The notes under the pieces are model-generated. The model had not been told where the DNA came from and did not search any database. It saw nothing but the letters and a program-made list of their open reading frames with translations. A DNA stretch of 20,925 nt from Acidimicrobiaceae bacterium (lineage in GTDB: Bacteria; Actinomycetota; Acidimicrobiia; Acidimicrobiales; MedAcidi-G1). Below, piece by piece: positions 7,308 to 14,987 of this stretch (position 1 is the first letter of the stretch; the number at the start of each line of letters is the position of its first letter). The position numbers and the translations under genes were made by a program. The DNA is taken from NCBI GenBank assembly GCA_003541675.1, contig DPMC01000178.1, positions 2,027 to 22,951 of the forward strand, written 5' to 3'.

Positions 7308-8183
7308 GTGCTGAAACTCGTCCTTCCCAAGGGTTCCCTTGAAAAGTCCACTCTCGACCTGTTCGAGGGTGCCGACCTGGGGGTCCAACGAAATTCCTCG
7401 GTCGACTACCGGGCAACCATCGATGATCCACGGATCGACGATGTCCGGATCCTGCGGCCCCAGGAGATTCCCACCTACGTGGCCGACGGCCTGTTCGACC
7501 TCGGGATCACCGGACGGGACTGGATCGAGGAGACGCATAGCAACGTCGTGTCCCTCGGCGAGCTCCACTATTCGAAGGCCACGGCCCGACCGGTCCGCAT
7601 CGTGGTCGCCGTCCCCGGCGATTCCGACGTCGAGTCGGTGGCTGACCTCCCAGCCGGGGTTCGGGTGTCGAGTGAATACCCGGTGATGACGCGTCAGTTC
7701 TTCGAGGCCCACGGCGTCGAGGCCGATATCCGACTCTCGTATGGGGCGACGGAGGCCAAGGTTCCCGACATCGTCGACGTGGTGGTGGACATCACCGAGA
7801 CGGGCCGGGCCATCCGGGCGGCCGGTCTGAAGATCATCGACACCATCCTGACCAGCTACACCGAACTGGTGGCCAACGCTGAGGCCTACGCCGATCCCGA
7901 CAAGCGCCACGCCATGGAGCAGATACACCGGTTGCTTCAGGGAACGCTGGAGGCCCGCGGCAAGGTCCTCGTGAAGATGAACGTGTCGGGCGAGCACCTG
8001 GACGCGGTGATCGACCTGATCCCGTCAATGAAGTCGCCGACGGTCAACGAGCTGTACGGCGGCTCCGGCTTCGCCATCGAGACCGTGGTGGCCAAGTCGG
8101 AGATCAACGTGCTCATCCCGGCGCTGCGTGACGGTGGCGCCACCGACATCATCGAACTACCGCTTTCCAAGATCGTCCACTGA
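7308..8183 (+). CDS. hisG: ATP phosphoribosyltransferase, long form
   Basis: First enzyme of histidine synthesis, joining ATP and PRPP. The 291-residue length and C-terminal region mark the long HisG class, which carries its own regulatory domain and does not need HisZ. Visible features are LVLPKGSLEKSTLDLF at the start, FDLGITGRDWIEE, the PRPP-binding region DIVDVVVDITETG, and a C-terminal ACT-like domain from about 215 (KVLVKMNVS to DIIELPLSKIVH) where histidine is expected to bind. The GTG start at 7308 fits the family's N terminus. No other his genes are in the window, and the gene ends in a hairpin facing a convergent gene. Confidence 0.95.
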   Translation: MLKLVLPKGSLEKSTLDLFEGADLGVQRNSSVDYRATIDDPRIDDVRILRPQEIPTYVADGLFDLGITGRDWIEETHSNVVSLGELHYSKATARPVRIVVAVPGDSDVESVADLPAGVRVSSEYPVMTRQFFEAHGVEADIRLSYGATEAKVPDIVDVVVDITETGRAIRAAGLKIIDTILTSYTELVANAEAYADPDKRHAMEQIHRLLQGTLEARGKVLVKMNVSGEHLDAVIDLIPSMKSPTVNELYGGSGFAIETVVAKSEINVLIPALRDGGATDIIELPLSKIVH

Positions 8184-8206
8184 CCGGCGGTTCCGCCGTT
8201 CAGTGG
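8177..8206. terminator. Hairpin at the hisG stop, convergent end
   Basis: CCACTGA (8177-8183) pairs with TCAGTGG (8200-8206); after one mismatch CGGCG (8185-8189) pairs with CGCCG (8194-8198) around a GTTC loop, giving 12 pairs. The hisG stop codon is inside the stem. No T-run follows on either strand. It lies between hisG and the end of the DUF1844 gene and is a likely two-way terminator. Confidence 0.6.
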
Positions 8207-8220
8207 TTCACCGGAGAGGC

Positions 8221-8682
8221 CTACTCCTCCTCGTCGGTCGCTTCTGACCCGGGGTTCTCGGCGGCGTCCCGAAGGGCTTTTTCGACGGACACGTAGGCCA
8301 GTCGGATCTGGTGGAGGGCGTCGCGCATCGTGGCCTCGGCTTCCCCGAGACGACCGGGCAGCTTCTCGACCACGGCTCCCAGGGCGTCGATGGCCACGGA
8401 AGCCTCGCTCATGTTGGGCGGCTGCTGGGAGAGGTGGATGGCCGCCAACTCGTAGAACCCCATGAGGTGGTTGGCCACCACCACGGCGGCGGGCGCCGAG
8501 GCGATCTGTTCCTGGACTTGTGCCATCTCCCGGGCCATGTCCTCGGCCTGCTGGCGTTCCTCCGGGCTCAGGGCCTCGTCGGACAAGTCGTGGGTTGGCG
8601 CGGTGCCGCCAGCGGCGTCTGTCCCTGAAACTTCCTCGGGTTCGACGGGGTGCTCTCCACCGGGGGTCCAGAGGCTGCTCAT
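8221..8682 (-). CDS. DUF1844 domain-containing protein
   Basis: Protein of 153 residues with an acidic, disordered N terminus beginning SSLWTPGGEHPV and an acidic tail. The middle (about 70-140) is a helical domain with NHLMGFYELAAIHLS, ASVAIDALGAVVEKL and ALHQIRLAYV, which fits DUF1844. The function of this family is unknown. Genes of this type often stand next to infC in actinobacteria, which matches the arrangement here and supports the call. The ATG at 8682 has AGGAG eight bases upstream; the frame upstream to 8799 looks non-coding. It diverges from infC, with a shared symmetric -10 region at 8761-8767. Confidence 0.8.
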   Translation of the reverse strand: MSSLWTPGGEHPVEPEEVSGTDAAGGTAPTHDLSDEALSPEERQQAEDMAREMAQVQEQIASAPAAVVVANHLMGFYELAAIHLSQQPPNMSEASVAIDALGAVVEKLPGRLGEAEATMRDALHQIRLAYVSVEKALRDAAENPGSEATDEEE

Positions 8683-8760
8683 CGTGTTCGCTCCTGTTGT
8701 TCGTGGTGGCCTGCCCGGCGGGCGGCACTCTCGTCGGGTGCTGGTCGACCCCGGGAGCGG

Positions 8761-8767
8761 TAGCCTA
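8761..8767. promoter_or_regulatory. Overlapping divergent -10 boxes for infC operon and DUF1844 gene
   Basis: The near-palindrome GTAGCCTAC contains TAGCCT on the plus strand (8761-8766) and TAGGCT on the minus strand (8767-8762). Plus-strand transcription would give a leader of roughly 290 bases before infC; minus-strand transcription a leader of roughly 70 bases before the DUF1844 gene. This is inferred from sequence only. Confidence 0.4.
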
Positions 8768-8848
8768 CGGCTCACAACTAGATGGAAAGCGGGGTTCACC
8801 CCCCACCCGGCACGCGTTCAGCGGGCCCGGGTCCTCATCTCGTCTGAT

Positions 8849-8964
8849 CGACGGGTCGTCCAGTGTCTTGAAGGGCAATGTCCTGAAAGGCAGTGCCTTC
8901 AGTGGCTAGACGGCCGTCGACCTTGGCGGGTGTCGGCTTTCCGGCGCCCGTCGTTTCGGCTTTT
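8849..8964 (+). promoter_or_regulatory. infC leader with competing hairpins and an attenuator-like stem
   Basis: This lies in the 382-base non-coding stretch 8683-9064. A 15-base unit occurs twice in tandem (8865-8879 and 8880-8894, 12 of 15 bases alike). Each copy can pair with TGCCTTCA at 8894-8901, so only one of two hairpins can form at a time. Downstream, 8927-8936 pairs with 8941-8950 (10 pairs including two G-U) around a CTTT loop, followed by TCGTTTCGGCTTTT, which looks like an intrinsic terminator ahead of infC. CGACGGG at 8849-8855 is complementary to CCCGTCG at 8947-8953 and could break that stem. Control of the IF3-L35-L20 operon by leader structure is known in other bacteria. This fold does not obviously match a named leader family. 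Confidence 0.45.
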
Positions 8965-9050
8965 CCGGGGTCTTTACCCTGTGTACCAGTCGGTTCCGTC
9001 GGACGCCACCGCCCAAACCCCCACGAGGAGCGAGAGCCAACGTGACGCAC

Positions 9051-9067
9051 AGGAGTGACGACTAATA
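9051..9067 (+). promoter_or_regulatory. Shine-Dalgarno sequence and ATA start of infC
   Basis: AGGAG (9051-9055) is followed by nine bases and ATA (9065-9067). An in-frame TGA at 9056-9058 lies between them, so translation cannot begin further upstream. No ATG, GTG or TTG occurs in this frame before 9152, which is already inside the conserved IF3 domain. Confidence 0.7.
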
Positions 9068-9802
9068 GCAACGCCGACGAATCAGGAACCGCGGATCAAT
9101 GACCGCATCCGGGCCCGACAGGTCCGGCTGGTCTCGCCCGACGGTGAACAGATGGGGATTCAGACCCTGTCTGACGCACTGGACGCGGCCCAGGAGATCG
9201 GGTTGGACCTGGTGGAGGTGGCCGACAAGGCCGACCCACCGGTGTGCCGGATCATGGACTACGGGAAGTTCAAGTACGAACAGTCCCAGCGGGCCAAGGA
9301 ATCGCGCAAGAAGGCCACCCATGTCCTGGTCAAGGAGATGAAGTACCGACCCAAGATCGGTCCTGGTGACTTTGAGACCAAGACCCGCAAGGTTGAGGCT
9401 TTTCTGAGCGAGGGTTGCAAGGTCAAGGTCACCATCATGTTCCGTGGCCGGGAGATGCAGCACCCGGAGCTCGGTCGCCGCATCCTCGATCGGGTGGCCG
9501 AGGTCGTGTCCCATGTGGGACGAGTCGAGCTGTACCCGAAACAGGATGGCCGAAACATGATCATGGTTCTGGTGCCCGGTCAGGCCACGCGCAAACAGCG
9601 CGAGGCTGCCGCCGATCGCCAGGTCGTCGACACTGAGTCCGATTCCGGCGAAGCCGCGGAGGCTGCTGATCTGGAGGCGACCGACACCGCCGAGACCGTC
9701 GCTCCCGCGACCGACACGACCGCACCGGAGGCCACTCAGCCCGAGACGCCTTCCGAGGCGGCCGTCGCCGAGGACCAGCCCACCGAACCGACGTCCGCCT
9801 GA
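9065..9802 (+). CDS. infC: Translation initiation factor IF-3, rare ATA start
   Basis: IF3 binds the 30S subunit and checks the start codon and initiator tRNA. Residues 8-22 ([15 protein letters not shown]) are the conserved opening of the N-terminal domain, and they lie upstream of the first ATG (9152, codon 30). The N domain continues through [20 protein letters not shown]; the C domain runs from about 85 ([10 protein letters not shown]) to about 175 ([10 protein letters not shown]). About 65 residues rich in Ala, Glu, Thr and Pro follow, a low-complexity tail. A non-standard start codon on infC is known from E. coli (AUU), where IF3 represses its own synthesis; ATA here fits that logic. 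It is the first gene of infC-rpmI-rplT. Confidence 0.93.
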   Translation: MATPTNQEPRINDRIRARQVRLVSPDGEQMGIQTLSDALDAAQEIGLDLVEVADKADPPVCRIMDYGKFKYEQSQRAKESRKKATHVLVKEMKYRPKIGPGDFETKTRKVEAFLSEGCKVKVTIMFRGREMQHPELGRRILDRVAEVVSHVGRVELYPKQDGRNMIMVLVPGQATRKQREAAADRQVVDTESDSGEAAEAADLEATDTAETVAPATDTTAPEATQPETPSEAAVAEDQPTEPTSA

Positions 9803-9843
9803 CCGGCCGACGAACTACTAGACCCGAAAACGGAGCAGAAACC

Positions 9844-10038
9844 ATGCCCAAGATGAAGACCCACCGCGGCGCTGCGAAGCGCTTCAAGGTGACCGGCAGC
9901 GGGCGCCTCAAGCGTCGCAACGCCAACCTCAGCCACATTCTCGAGAAGAAGTCCCCGAAGCGAAAGCGTCGGCTGGCTCGCCAGAGCGACGTGGACCCGG
10001 CGAATGTGCCGGCCGTCCGCAAGCAACTCGGCATCTGA
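9844..10038 (+). CDS. rpmI: 50S ribosomal protein L35
   Basis: A 64-residue basic protein with the L35 signature [18 protein letters not shown] at the N terminus and [24 protein letters not shown] in outline, ending VRKQLGI. It is full length. GGAG stands about ten bases before the ATG. It lies 41 bases after infC, as in most bacteria, and is a component of the large ribosomal subunit. Confidence 0.97.
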   Translation: MPKMKTHRGAAKRFKVTGSGRLKRRNANLSHILEKKSPKRKRRLARQSDVDPANVPAVRKQLGI

Positions 10039-10077
10039 CCGAACCCCACGGGGCCTTGGAGCCCCATCGAGACAACA

Positions 10078-10108
10078 CCGGTACCGACTGAACGGGTACC
10101 GACCGAAC
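10078..10108 (+). repeat. Tandem GGTACC repeat in the rpmI-rplT spacer
   Basis: GGTACCGACTGAAC (10080-10093) and GGTACCGACCGAAC (10095-10108) are two copies, one base different, with a 15-base period. Since GGTACC is self-complementary, the copies can pair with each other (7 bp including C10079-G10101) around a nine-base loop. A second hairpin, GGGGC (10050-10054) with GCCCC (10061-10065), lies upstream. The 120-base spacer has no ORF. A role in controlling L20 synthesis is possible but only a guess. Confidence 0.4.
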
Positions 10109-10158
10109 AGCGATCGTCCCTGCCGCCGCCGGTGGGGACCCGAACACAGGAGAGCGTG

Positions 10159-10515
10159 ATGGCCAGGGTCAAGCGAGCCGTCCACAGCAAGAAGAAGCAC
10201 AAGGCAGTCCTCGAGCAGGCGAAGGGCTACTACGGCGACAAGAGCCGTACTTTCCGCGCTGCCAACGAGCAGGTGATGCATTCCGGGAACTACGCCTTCC
10301 GCGACCGTCGGGCGCGTAAGGGACAGTTCCGTCGGCTCTGGATCCAGCGGATCAACGCCGCCTGCCGTCAGCACGGGACCAACTACAGCGTCTTCATCGC
10401 CGGTCTCAAGCAGGCTGGAATCGAAGTCGACCGAAAGGTGCTGGCCGACCTGGCCGTCAATGACAGTGCGGCGTTCGCCGCCCTGGTAGAGATGGCCGGC
10501 GCCGAAGCGGCCTGA
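10159..10515 (+). CDS. rplT: 50S ribosomal protein L20
   Basis: A 118-residue protein that binds 23S rRNA early in large-subunit assembly. The start [34 protein letters not shown] and [16 protein letters not shown] are typical of L20. The ATG at 10159 is preceded by AGGAG, and the family begins with MARVKR; the frame upstream to 10132 is spacer. It follows rpmI and is followed after 38 bases by an RNA methyltransferase gene. Confidence 0.97.
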   Translation: MARVKRAVHSKKKHKAVLEQAKGYYGDKSRTFRAANEQVMHSGNYAFRDRRARKGQFRRLWIQRINAACRQHGTNYSVFIAGLKQAGIEVDRKVLADLAVNDSAAFAALVEMAGAEAA

Positions 10516-10553
10516 ACGCCGCTCAACGGTTGCCGACGACGGCTACCGATCAG

Positions 10554-11390
10554 ATGATGCACGGTTATTCAGGGAGCAACCTGCGGGTTCGTCGGTTGCG
10601 AAGGCTGGCCCGTGATCGCGGAGAGCGGCATGAGCGACGTTCCTTCGTCGTCGAGGGTCCGGGCCTGGTGGCCGAGGTGCTCGATGCCGGCCGCGACGTG
10701 AACATGGTGCTGGTTCCCGAGTCGTCGTTGGGCGACCTCGACGTCGGGCCACGTCTCGAAGCGCTCCTGGCGCGTGCTGAGGCAACCGGGGCTGATGTCG
10801 GCACGGTGCCTGACTCGGTTTTCGACGGGTTGACCAGCACCACGTCCCCCCAGCCCGCCCTAGCCGAGGTGGGGTTCGTCGACGTCGACCCGGATGTGCT
10901 GTTCGCCGGCGTCGAGACCGGGCATCCGTTGCTGGTGCTCGTGGGCCTGGCTGATCCGGGCAACGTGGGCACCCTGTTGCGGTCAGCTGAGGCCTTCGGA
11001 GCTGCGGGCGTCCTTCTCGTCGGCGGCGTGGACCCCTACAACCCGAAGGTCGTACGGGCGGCCGCCGGTTCTGCCTTCCGGATCCCGTTCGCCATGGTGG
11101 GCGAAGACGAGGCCGTGGAGGTCGGGGGGCGACTCGCCGAAGCCGACATTGTCGCCTGGGCGACCGTGCCCACCGGTGGGGCGCCGATGGTCGACGTGGC
11201 CAAGGCGGAGGGGTTGTTGGCCCTCGTTCTCGGCAATGAGCCCCACGGGCTCACCGACGATGTACTGACGGCCTGCGCTGGTTCGGTCACCGTGGAGACA
11301 ACGGGAAATGTGGACTCGCTCAACGTGGCCGTAGCCGGATCGGTGGCGCTCTACGAGGCGTGCCGGACCCGGGGAGCCTCAGACGCCTGA
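10554..11390 (+). CDS. TrmH/SpoU-family rRNA 2'-O-methyltransferase
   Basis: A 278-residue SPOUT methyltransferase with an N-terminal substrate-binding domain (SNLRVRRLRRLARDR, then RRSFVVEGPGLV at 29-40) that is missing from the shorter relative at 941-1459. Catalytic motifs are DPGNVGTLLRSAEAFGA (134-150), NPKVVRAAAGSAFRIP (163-178), LGNEPHGL (226-233) and SLNVAVAGSVALYEA (255-269). It resembles RlmB/TsnR-like enzymes acting on 23S rRNA, but the nucleotide cannot be named. A gene of this kind commonly stands between rplT and pheS in actinobacteria. Two ATG codons are adjacent (10554 and 10557) and either may be the start; no strong Shine-Dalgarno sequence is seen. Confidence 0.88.
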   Translation: MMHGYSGSNLRVRRLRRLARDRGERHERRSFVVEGPGLVAEVLDAGRDVNMVLVPESSLGDLDVGPRLEALLARAEATGADVGTVPDSVFDGLTSTTSPQPALAEVGFVDVDPDVLFAGVETGHPLLVLVGLADPGNVGTLLRSAEAFGAAGVLLVGGVDPYNPKVVRAAAGSAFRIPFAMVGEDEAVEVGGRLAEADIVAWATVPTGGAPMVDVAKAEGLLALVLGNEPHGLTDDVLTACAGSVTVETTGNVDSLNVAVAGSVALYEACRTRGASDA

Positions 11391-11430
11391 TCGGTCCGAA
11401 ACGATCATCGGGGACCAGAGGGCCGTGCCC

Positions 11431-11436
11431 TAGCCT
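11431..11436 (+). promoter_or_regulatory. Possible -10 box upstream of pheST
   Basis: TAGCCT, the same hexamer as at def and upstream of infC, lies 41 bases after the methyltransferase stop. If used it would give either a near-leaderless message starting at the GTG at 11446 or a leader of about 75 bases before the ATG at 11518. Confidence 0.35.
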
Positions 11437-11517
11437 GCGGAGGACGTGCCCCGTCCAGGGCGCCCGTCGTGCACCGTCTTCAACCGACCGCCCCGAAAGC
11501 CTCCACGCGCTCCACCC

Positions 11518-12516
11518 ATGACCCCAGAACTAGACCAACACCTCGCCGATGCCGCCGCCGCGGTGGCGGCCGCTGGCGACCTAGATGCGCTCCGGCTGCT
11601 CGACGGTGATCTCCTGGGGAAGTCGTCGGTGGTCACCGAGGCCCGCCGGGGCCTGGGGGCACTGGATCCTGACGAGCGAAAGGACGCTGGTCGCCGCCTC
11701 AACGAGGTCCGGACCGAACTGGAACGCCTGCTCGCTGATCGCCGGGCGACGCTGGAGGCCAGTGCACGGGCCGTCACCCTCGAGGCCGAGCGTCTCGACC
11801 TGACCGAACTCGACGGTGGCCGTCGCCTGGGCCACCGCCACGTAGTCACTCAGACCTGGGAGCGTCTCGAGGACCTGTTCGTGGGGATGGGGTACACGGT
11901 GGCCGAAGGTCCCGAGATCGAGGACGAGTGGCACAACTTCGGCGCTCTCAACTTCCCGCCCGGACATCCCGCGCGCGACATGTACGACACGCTCTACGTC
12001 GATCACGGTGAGCCCGGAAGCACTCTGCTGCGTACCCACACCTCCCCTGTGCAGATACGCGTCATGGAGTCCGGCGAGCCGCCGATCTACTCGATCATGC
12101 CGGGACGCGTGTTCCGCAGCGACACGGCCGATGCCACACACATGCCGGTGTTCCACCAGATCGAGGGTCTGGTGGTCGATCGGGGCATCACCTTCGGCGA
12201 CCTGGCGGGCACCCTCGAGGCATTCACCAAGGCCTACTTCGGCGGCGAGTTCACGTCGCGCCTACGACCCTCCTACTTCCCGTTCACCGAGCCTTCAGCT
12301 GAGTTCGACATCCAGCGTCCCGACGGCACGTGGCTGGAACTGGCTGGTTGCGGCATGGTGCATCCCGAGGTGCTAAAGGCCACCGGCATCGATCCGGAGA
12401 CCTGGTCGGGCTTCGCGTTCGGCTTCGGCCTGGATCGCCTGGCTTTGATGCGCCACGGCATCGACGACCTCCGTGAGCTGTTTCGCAACGACCTCCGATT
12501 CCTGGGGCAGTTCTGA
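11518..12516 (+). CDS. pheS: Phenylalanine--tRNA ligase alpha subunit
   Basis: Catalytic subunit of the heterotetrameric enzyme that charges tRNAPhe. The N-terminal coiled-coil region (11-100) is followed by the class II core: YTVAEGPEIEDEWHNFGALNFPPGHPAR, LLRTHTSPVQIRVM (motif 2 region), HQIEGLVVD, RPSYFPFTEPSAEFD and the motif 3 segment GFAFGFGLDRLALMR; it ends DLRFLGQF. From the ATG at 11518 it has 332 residues, close to E. coli PheS (327). A GTG at 11446 would add 24 Pro/Arg-rich residues whose codon third positions are less GC-biased than the gene, so they look untranslated. No Shine-Dalgarno sequence precedes 11518, so some doubt stays. pheT follows after 28 bases. Confidence 0.95.
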   Translation: MTPELDQHLADAAAAVAAAGDLDALRLLDGDLLGKSSVVTEARRGLGALDPDERKDAGRRLNEVRTELERLLADRRATLEASARAVTLEAERLDLTELDGGRRLGHRHVVTQTWERLEDLFVGMGYTVAEGPEIEDEWHNFGALNFPPGHPARDMYDTLYVDHGEPGSTLLRTHTSPVQIRVMESGEPPIYSIMPGRVFRSDTADATHMPVFHQIEGLVVDRGITFGDLAGTLEAFTKAYFGGEFTSRLRPSYFPFTEPSAEFDIQRPDGTWLELAGCGMVHPEVLKATGIDPETWSGFAFGFGLDRLALMRHGIDDLRELFRNDLRFLGQF

Positions 12517-12544
12517 TGCGCCAACATCCCGAGGGCGAATCCCG

Positions 12545-14953
12545 ATGAAGGTGCTTCTGTCGTGGCTCCGGGAGTTTGCGCCGGTGGAAGGCGACCCGGT
12601 CGAGATTGGTGACCAGCTCAGCGGTCTGGGACTCGCTGTGGATGAGATGACGATCATCGGCGGGGGACTCGACGGAGTCGTCGTTGCCCGCGTGCTCGAC
12701 CTACGGCCCCATCCCGACGCCGATCGGATCCAACTCGTAGACGTGGACGCCGGTGACGGTGAGGCCCTGCAGATCTGCTGTGGTGCGTTCAACATGTCGG
12801 TGGGGGACCTGGTCCCGCTGGCAACCCTGGGTACGACCATGGCCAACGGCATGGAGATCGCCCGCCGGAAGATGCGTGGTGAGTGGTCCAACGGGATGCT
12901 GTGTGCCGCAGAGGAAATCGGGTTGGGTGACGACCAGGACGGGATCATGGTGCTGGAGGGCTCTTCAGCGGATGACGGGCCCACGCCCGGAACCCCGCTT
13001 GCCGAGGCCCTCGAGTTGGTCCCCGATGTCCTGTACGACCTGGAGGTCAACCCCAATCGGCCCGACGCCATGTCGATCGCCGGCGTGGCCCGGGACCTGG
13101 CCGCCCGTCAGGGTGTGGCGTTCGCCCTGCCCGTGCCGGACGCCACCGAAACAGGCGAGGACGCCGTCGGGCGAATCGGCGTGGAGGTCCTCGACCCCGA
13201 CCTGTGCGGCCGATTCGTGGCCCGGGTGGTCGACGGCATCCGGGTCGGGCCGTCGCCTCGATGGTTGGCCAACCGTCTCACCGCCCTGGGCATGCGCCCC
13301 ATCAACAACGTGGTCGACGCCTCGAACTACGTGATGTTGGAGTTGGGTCAGCCGAACCACACCTACGATCTGGCTGCCCTTGGCGACGGTGGCGGGGCGG
13401 TCGCGCTCCGGGTCCGTCGTGCGATCGAGGGAGAGGCGCTGGAGACCCTGGACGGCGAGGTCCGGACGCTCACGGCCTCCGATGGCGTGATCGCCGATGG
13501 GACGGACACGGCGATCGGCATCGCCGGAATAATGGGCGGCGCCTCGACGGAGGTCTCCGACAACACGACGTCGATCCTCCTGGAGATGGCCTGGTGGGAC
13601 CCAATGACCATCACCACGTCGTCGCGACGACTCGGCCTCCGGAGTGAGGCCTCGGCCCGCTTCGAACGGGGAAGCGACCCCGAGGTGGCCGAGCGGGCGA
13701 TGCGACGATTCGTCGAACTACTGGCCGACGCCGGCGCCACGTTGGCCCCCGGGGTCGTGGACGTCCGCGGAAACCTGCCCGACCGGTCGCCGGTCCGGGT
13801 TCGGACCAGCAGGGTGAACGCCCTCCTGGGAACTGATCTGACCCGTGACGAGATGGCGGACCTCCTGACCTCCATTGAGTTCACAAACACGCCGGTCGGC
13901 GACGACCTGGATGTGACGGTGCCGAGCTTTCGTCCGGACAGCGCCACGGAGATCGACGTGGTCGAGGAGGTGGCCCGCCTCCATGGATACGAGCGCATCG
14001 CCCGGACGTTGCCCCGCTCCACGATCACTGGAGCTCTGACCCCATACCAGCATGACCGCCGCCGGATCCGTGACGCCATGGTGGGCCTGGGGCTTGACGA
14101 GGTCATGCCGGTGCCCTTCCTGGCCCCCGGCGACCTGGAGCGGGCCGGCCTGCCCGCTGACGGGATCACGGTGACCAACCCGCTGGTGGCTGAGGAATCG
14201 GTTATGCGGGCCTCGTTGCGGCCCGGCATCCTCAAGACGCTGGCCTACAACGCCTCCCATCGCCTGCACGGACTGGGTCTGTTCGAGATTGGCCACGTGT
14301 ACCGGACGCCGGCACCGGTGGGTGGCGAGGTGTCACGCCTGCCTGACGAACGGGAACATCTGGCCGTGGCCTTGGGTGGGCGCGACGCCGGTGAGGCAGT
14401 GGCTGTCTGGTCGGCCTTGGCCGATGCCCTTGACGCCCGTCACTATCAGCTGGTGGCTGACGGTCCGGCTGGCCTGCACCCGACCCGTACGGCCCGCATC
14501 GAGGTGGACGACCCGTCGTCGGGAACCGTGGTGGTCGGCCATGTGGGTGAGGTTGACCCCGGGGCGCTGGCTGCGTACGACATTGCCGACCGGGTGGGCT
14601 GGTTGGAGGTCGATCTCGAGACCCTTCTGGATCTGCCCCACGGGCAGAGGCCGTATCGCCGGGTGAGTCGCTATCCGTCGTCGGACATCGACCTGGCGTT
14701 CGAGGTAGACGAGGGCACGCCGGCGTCAGCCGTGGGCTCGTGCCTGACCGCGGCGGCCGGTGATCTGCTGGCAGATCTGTCGCTGTTCGACGTGTTCCGC
14801 GGAGCACCGGTGGCCGACGGCCGGCGAAGTCTGGCTTTCACGCTGCGTTTTCAGGCCGACGACCGGACGCTCACCGATGCCGAGGTGGCTGCGGTGCGTA
14901 CGGCGTGCATCGATGCTGTCCAGTCGAACCTGTCGGCCACCCTGCGCGGCTAG
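12545..14953 (+). CDS. pheT: Phenylalanine--tRNA ligase beta subunit
   Basis: Beta subunit, 802 residues, a normal length. It begins MKVLLSWLREF as usual. The tRNA-binding OB-fold (about 40-150) has VVARVLDLRPHPDADRI and GMLCAAEEIGL; the B3/B4 editing domain follows (about 210-380, NRLTALGMRPINNVVDASNYV, which is in the family pattern); then the B5 domain (about 410-480) and the catalytic-like domain. The C-terminal anticodon-binding FDX-ACB domain includes YRRVSRYPSSDIDLAF and ends FTLRFQADDRTLTDAEV. The ATG at 12545 is chosen over a GTG-type extension from 12473, which would lie in another frame of pheS. Confidence 0.97.
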   Translation: MKVLLSWLREFAPVEGDPVEIGDQLSGLGLAVDEMTIIGGGLDGVVVARVLDLRPHPDADRIQLVDVDAGDGEALQICCGAFNMSVGDLVPLATLGTTMANGMEIARRKMRGEWSNGMLCAAEEIGLGDDQDGIMVLEGSSADDGPTPGTPLAEALELVPDVLYDLEVNPNRPDAMSIAGVARDLAARQGVAFALPVPDATETGEDAVGRIGVEVLDPDLCGRFVARVVDGIRVGPSPRWLANRLTALGMRPINNVVDASNYVMLELGQPNHTYDLAALGDGGGAVALRVRRAIEGEALETLDGEVRTLTASDGVIADGTDTAIGIAGIMGGASTEVSDNTTSILLEMAWWDPMTITTSSRRLGLRSEASARFERGSDPEVAERAMRRFVELLADAGATLAPGVVDVRGNLPDRSPVRVRTSRVNALLGTDLTRDEMADLLTSIEFTNTPVGDDLDVTVPSFRPDSATEIDVVEEVARLHGYERIARTLPRSTITGALTPYQHDRRRIRDAMVGLGLDEVMPVPFLAPGDLERAGLPADGITVTNPLVAEESVMRASLRPGILKTLAYNASHRLHGLGLFEIGHVYRTPAPVGGEVSRLPDEREHLAVALGGRDAGEAVAVWSALADALDARHYQLVADGPAGLHPTRTARIEVDDPSSGTVVVGHVGEVDPGALAAYDIADRVGWLEVDLETLLDLPHGQRPYRRVSRYPSSDIDLAFEVDEGTPASAVGSCLTAAAGDLLADLSLFDVFRGAPVADGRRSLAFTLRFQADDRTLTDAEVAAVRTACIDAVQSNLSATLRG

Positions 14954-14974
14954 GAGCAAATCCCGCCCCGGCGG

Positions 14975-14980
14975 TACGGT
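14975..14980 (+). promoter_or_regulatory. -10 box for the quinone oxidoreductase gene
   Basis: TACGGT is followed by seven bases (CGCTGCC) and the ATG at 14988. It lies in the 34-base gap after pheT, which suggests a separate, leaderless transcript. Confidence 0.5.
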
Positions 14981-14987
14981 CGCTGCC

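Noticed and set aside
6951..7997. A 348-residue minus-strand frame across ribD and hisG
   Set aside because: It spans two well-supported plus-strand genes and their spacer and has no family features.
8865..8894. Tandem 15-base units as a CRISPR or phage-type repeat
   Set aside because: Only two imperfect copies with no spacer; better explained as parts of competing leader hairpins.
9152..9154. ATG as the start of infC
   Set aside because: It would remove the conserved [15 protein letters not shown] segment of the IF3 N domain; no Shine-Dalgarno sequence precedes it.
11446..11517. Extended PheS N terminus from the GTG at 11446
   Set aside because: The 24 extra residues are Pro/Arg-rich, have less GC-biased third positions and are absent from known PheS; kept only as a minor alternative because of the upstream TAGCCT and GGAGG.
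13363..14235. A 290-residue minus-strand frame within pheT
   Set aside because: Arg/Ser/Pro-rich shadow of a full-length, clearly functional pheT.
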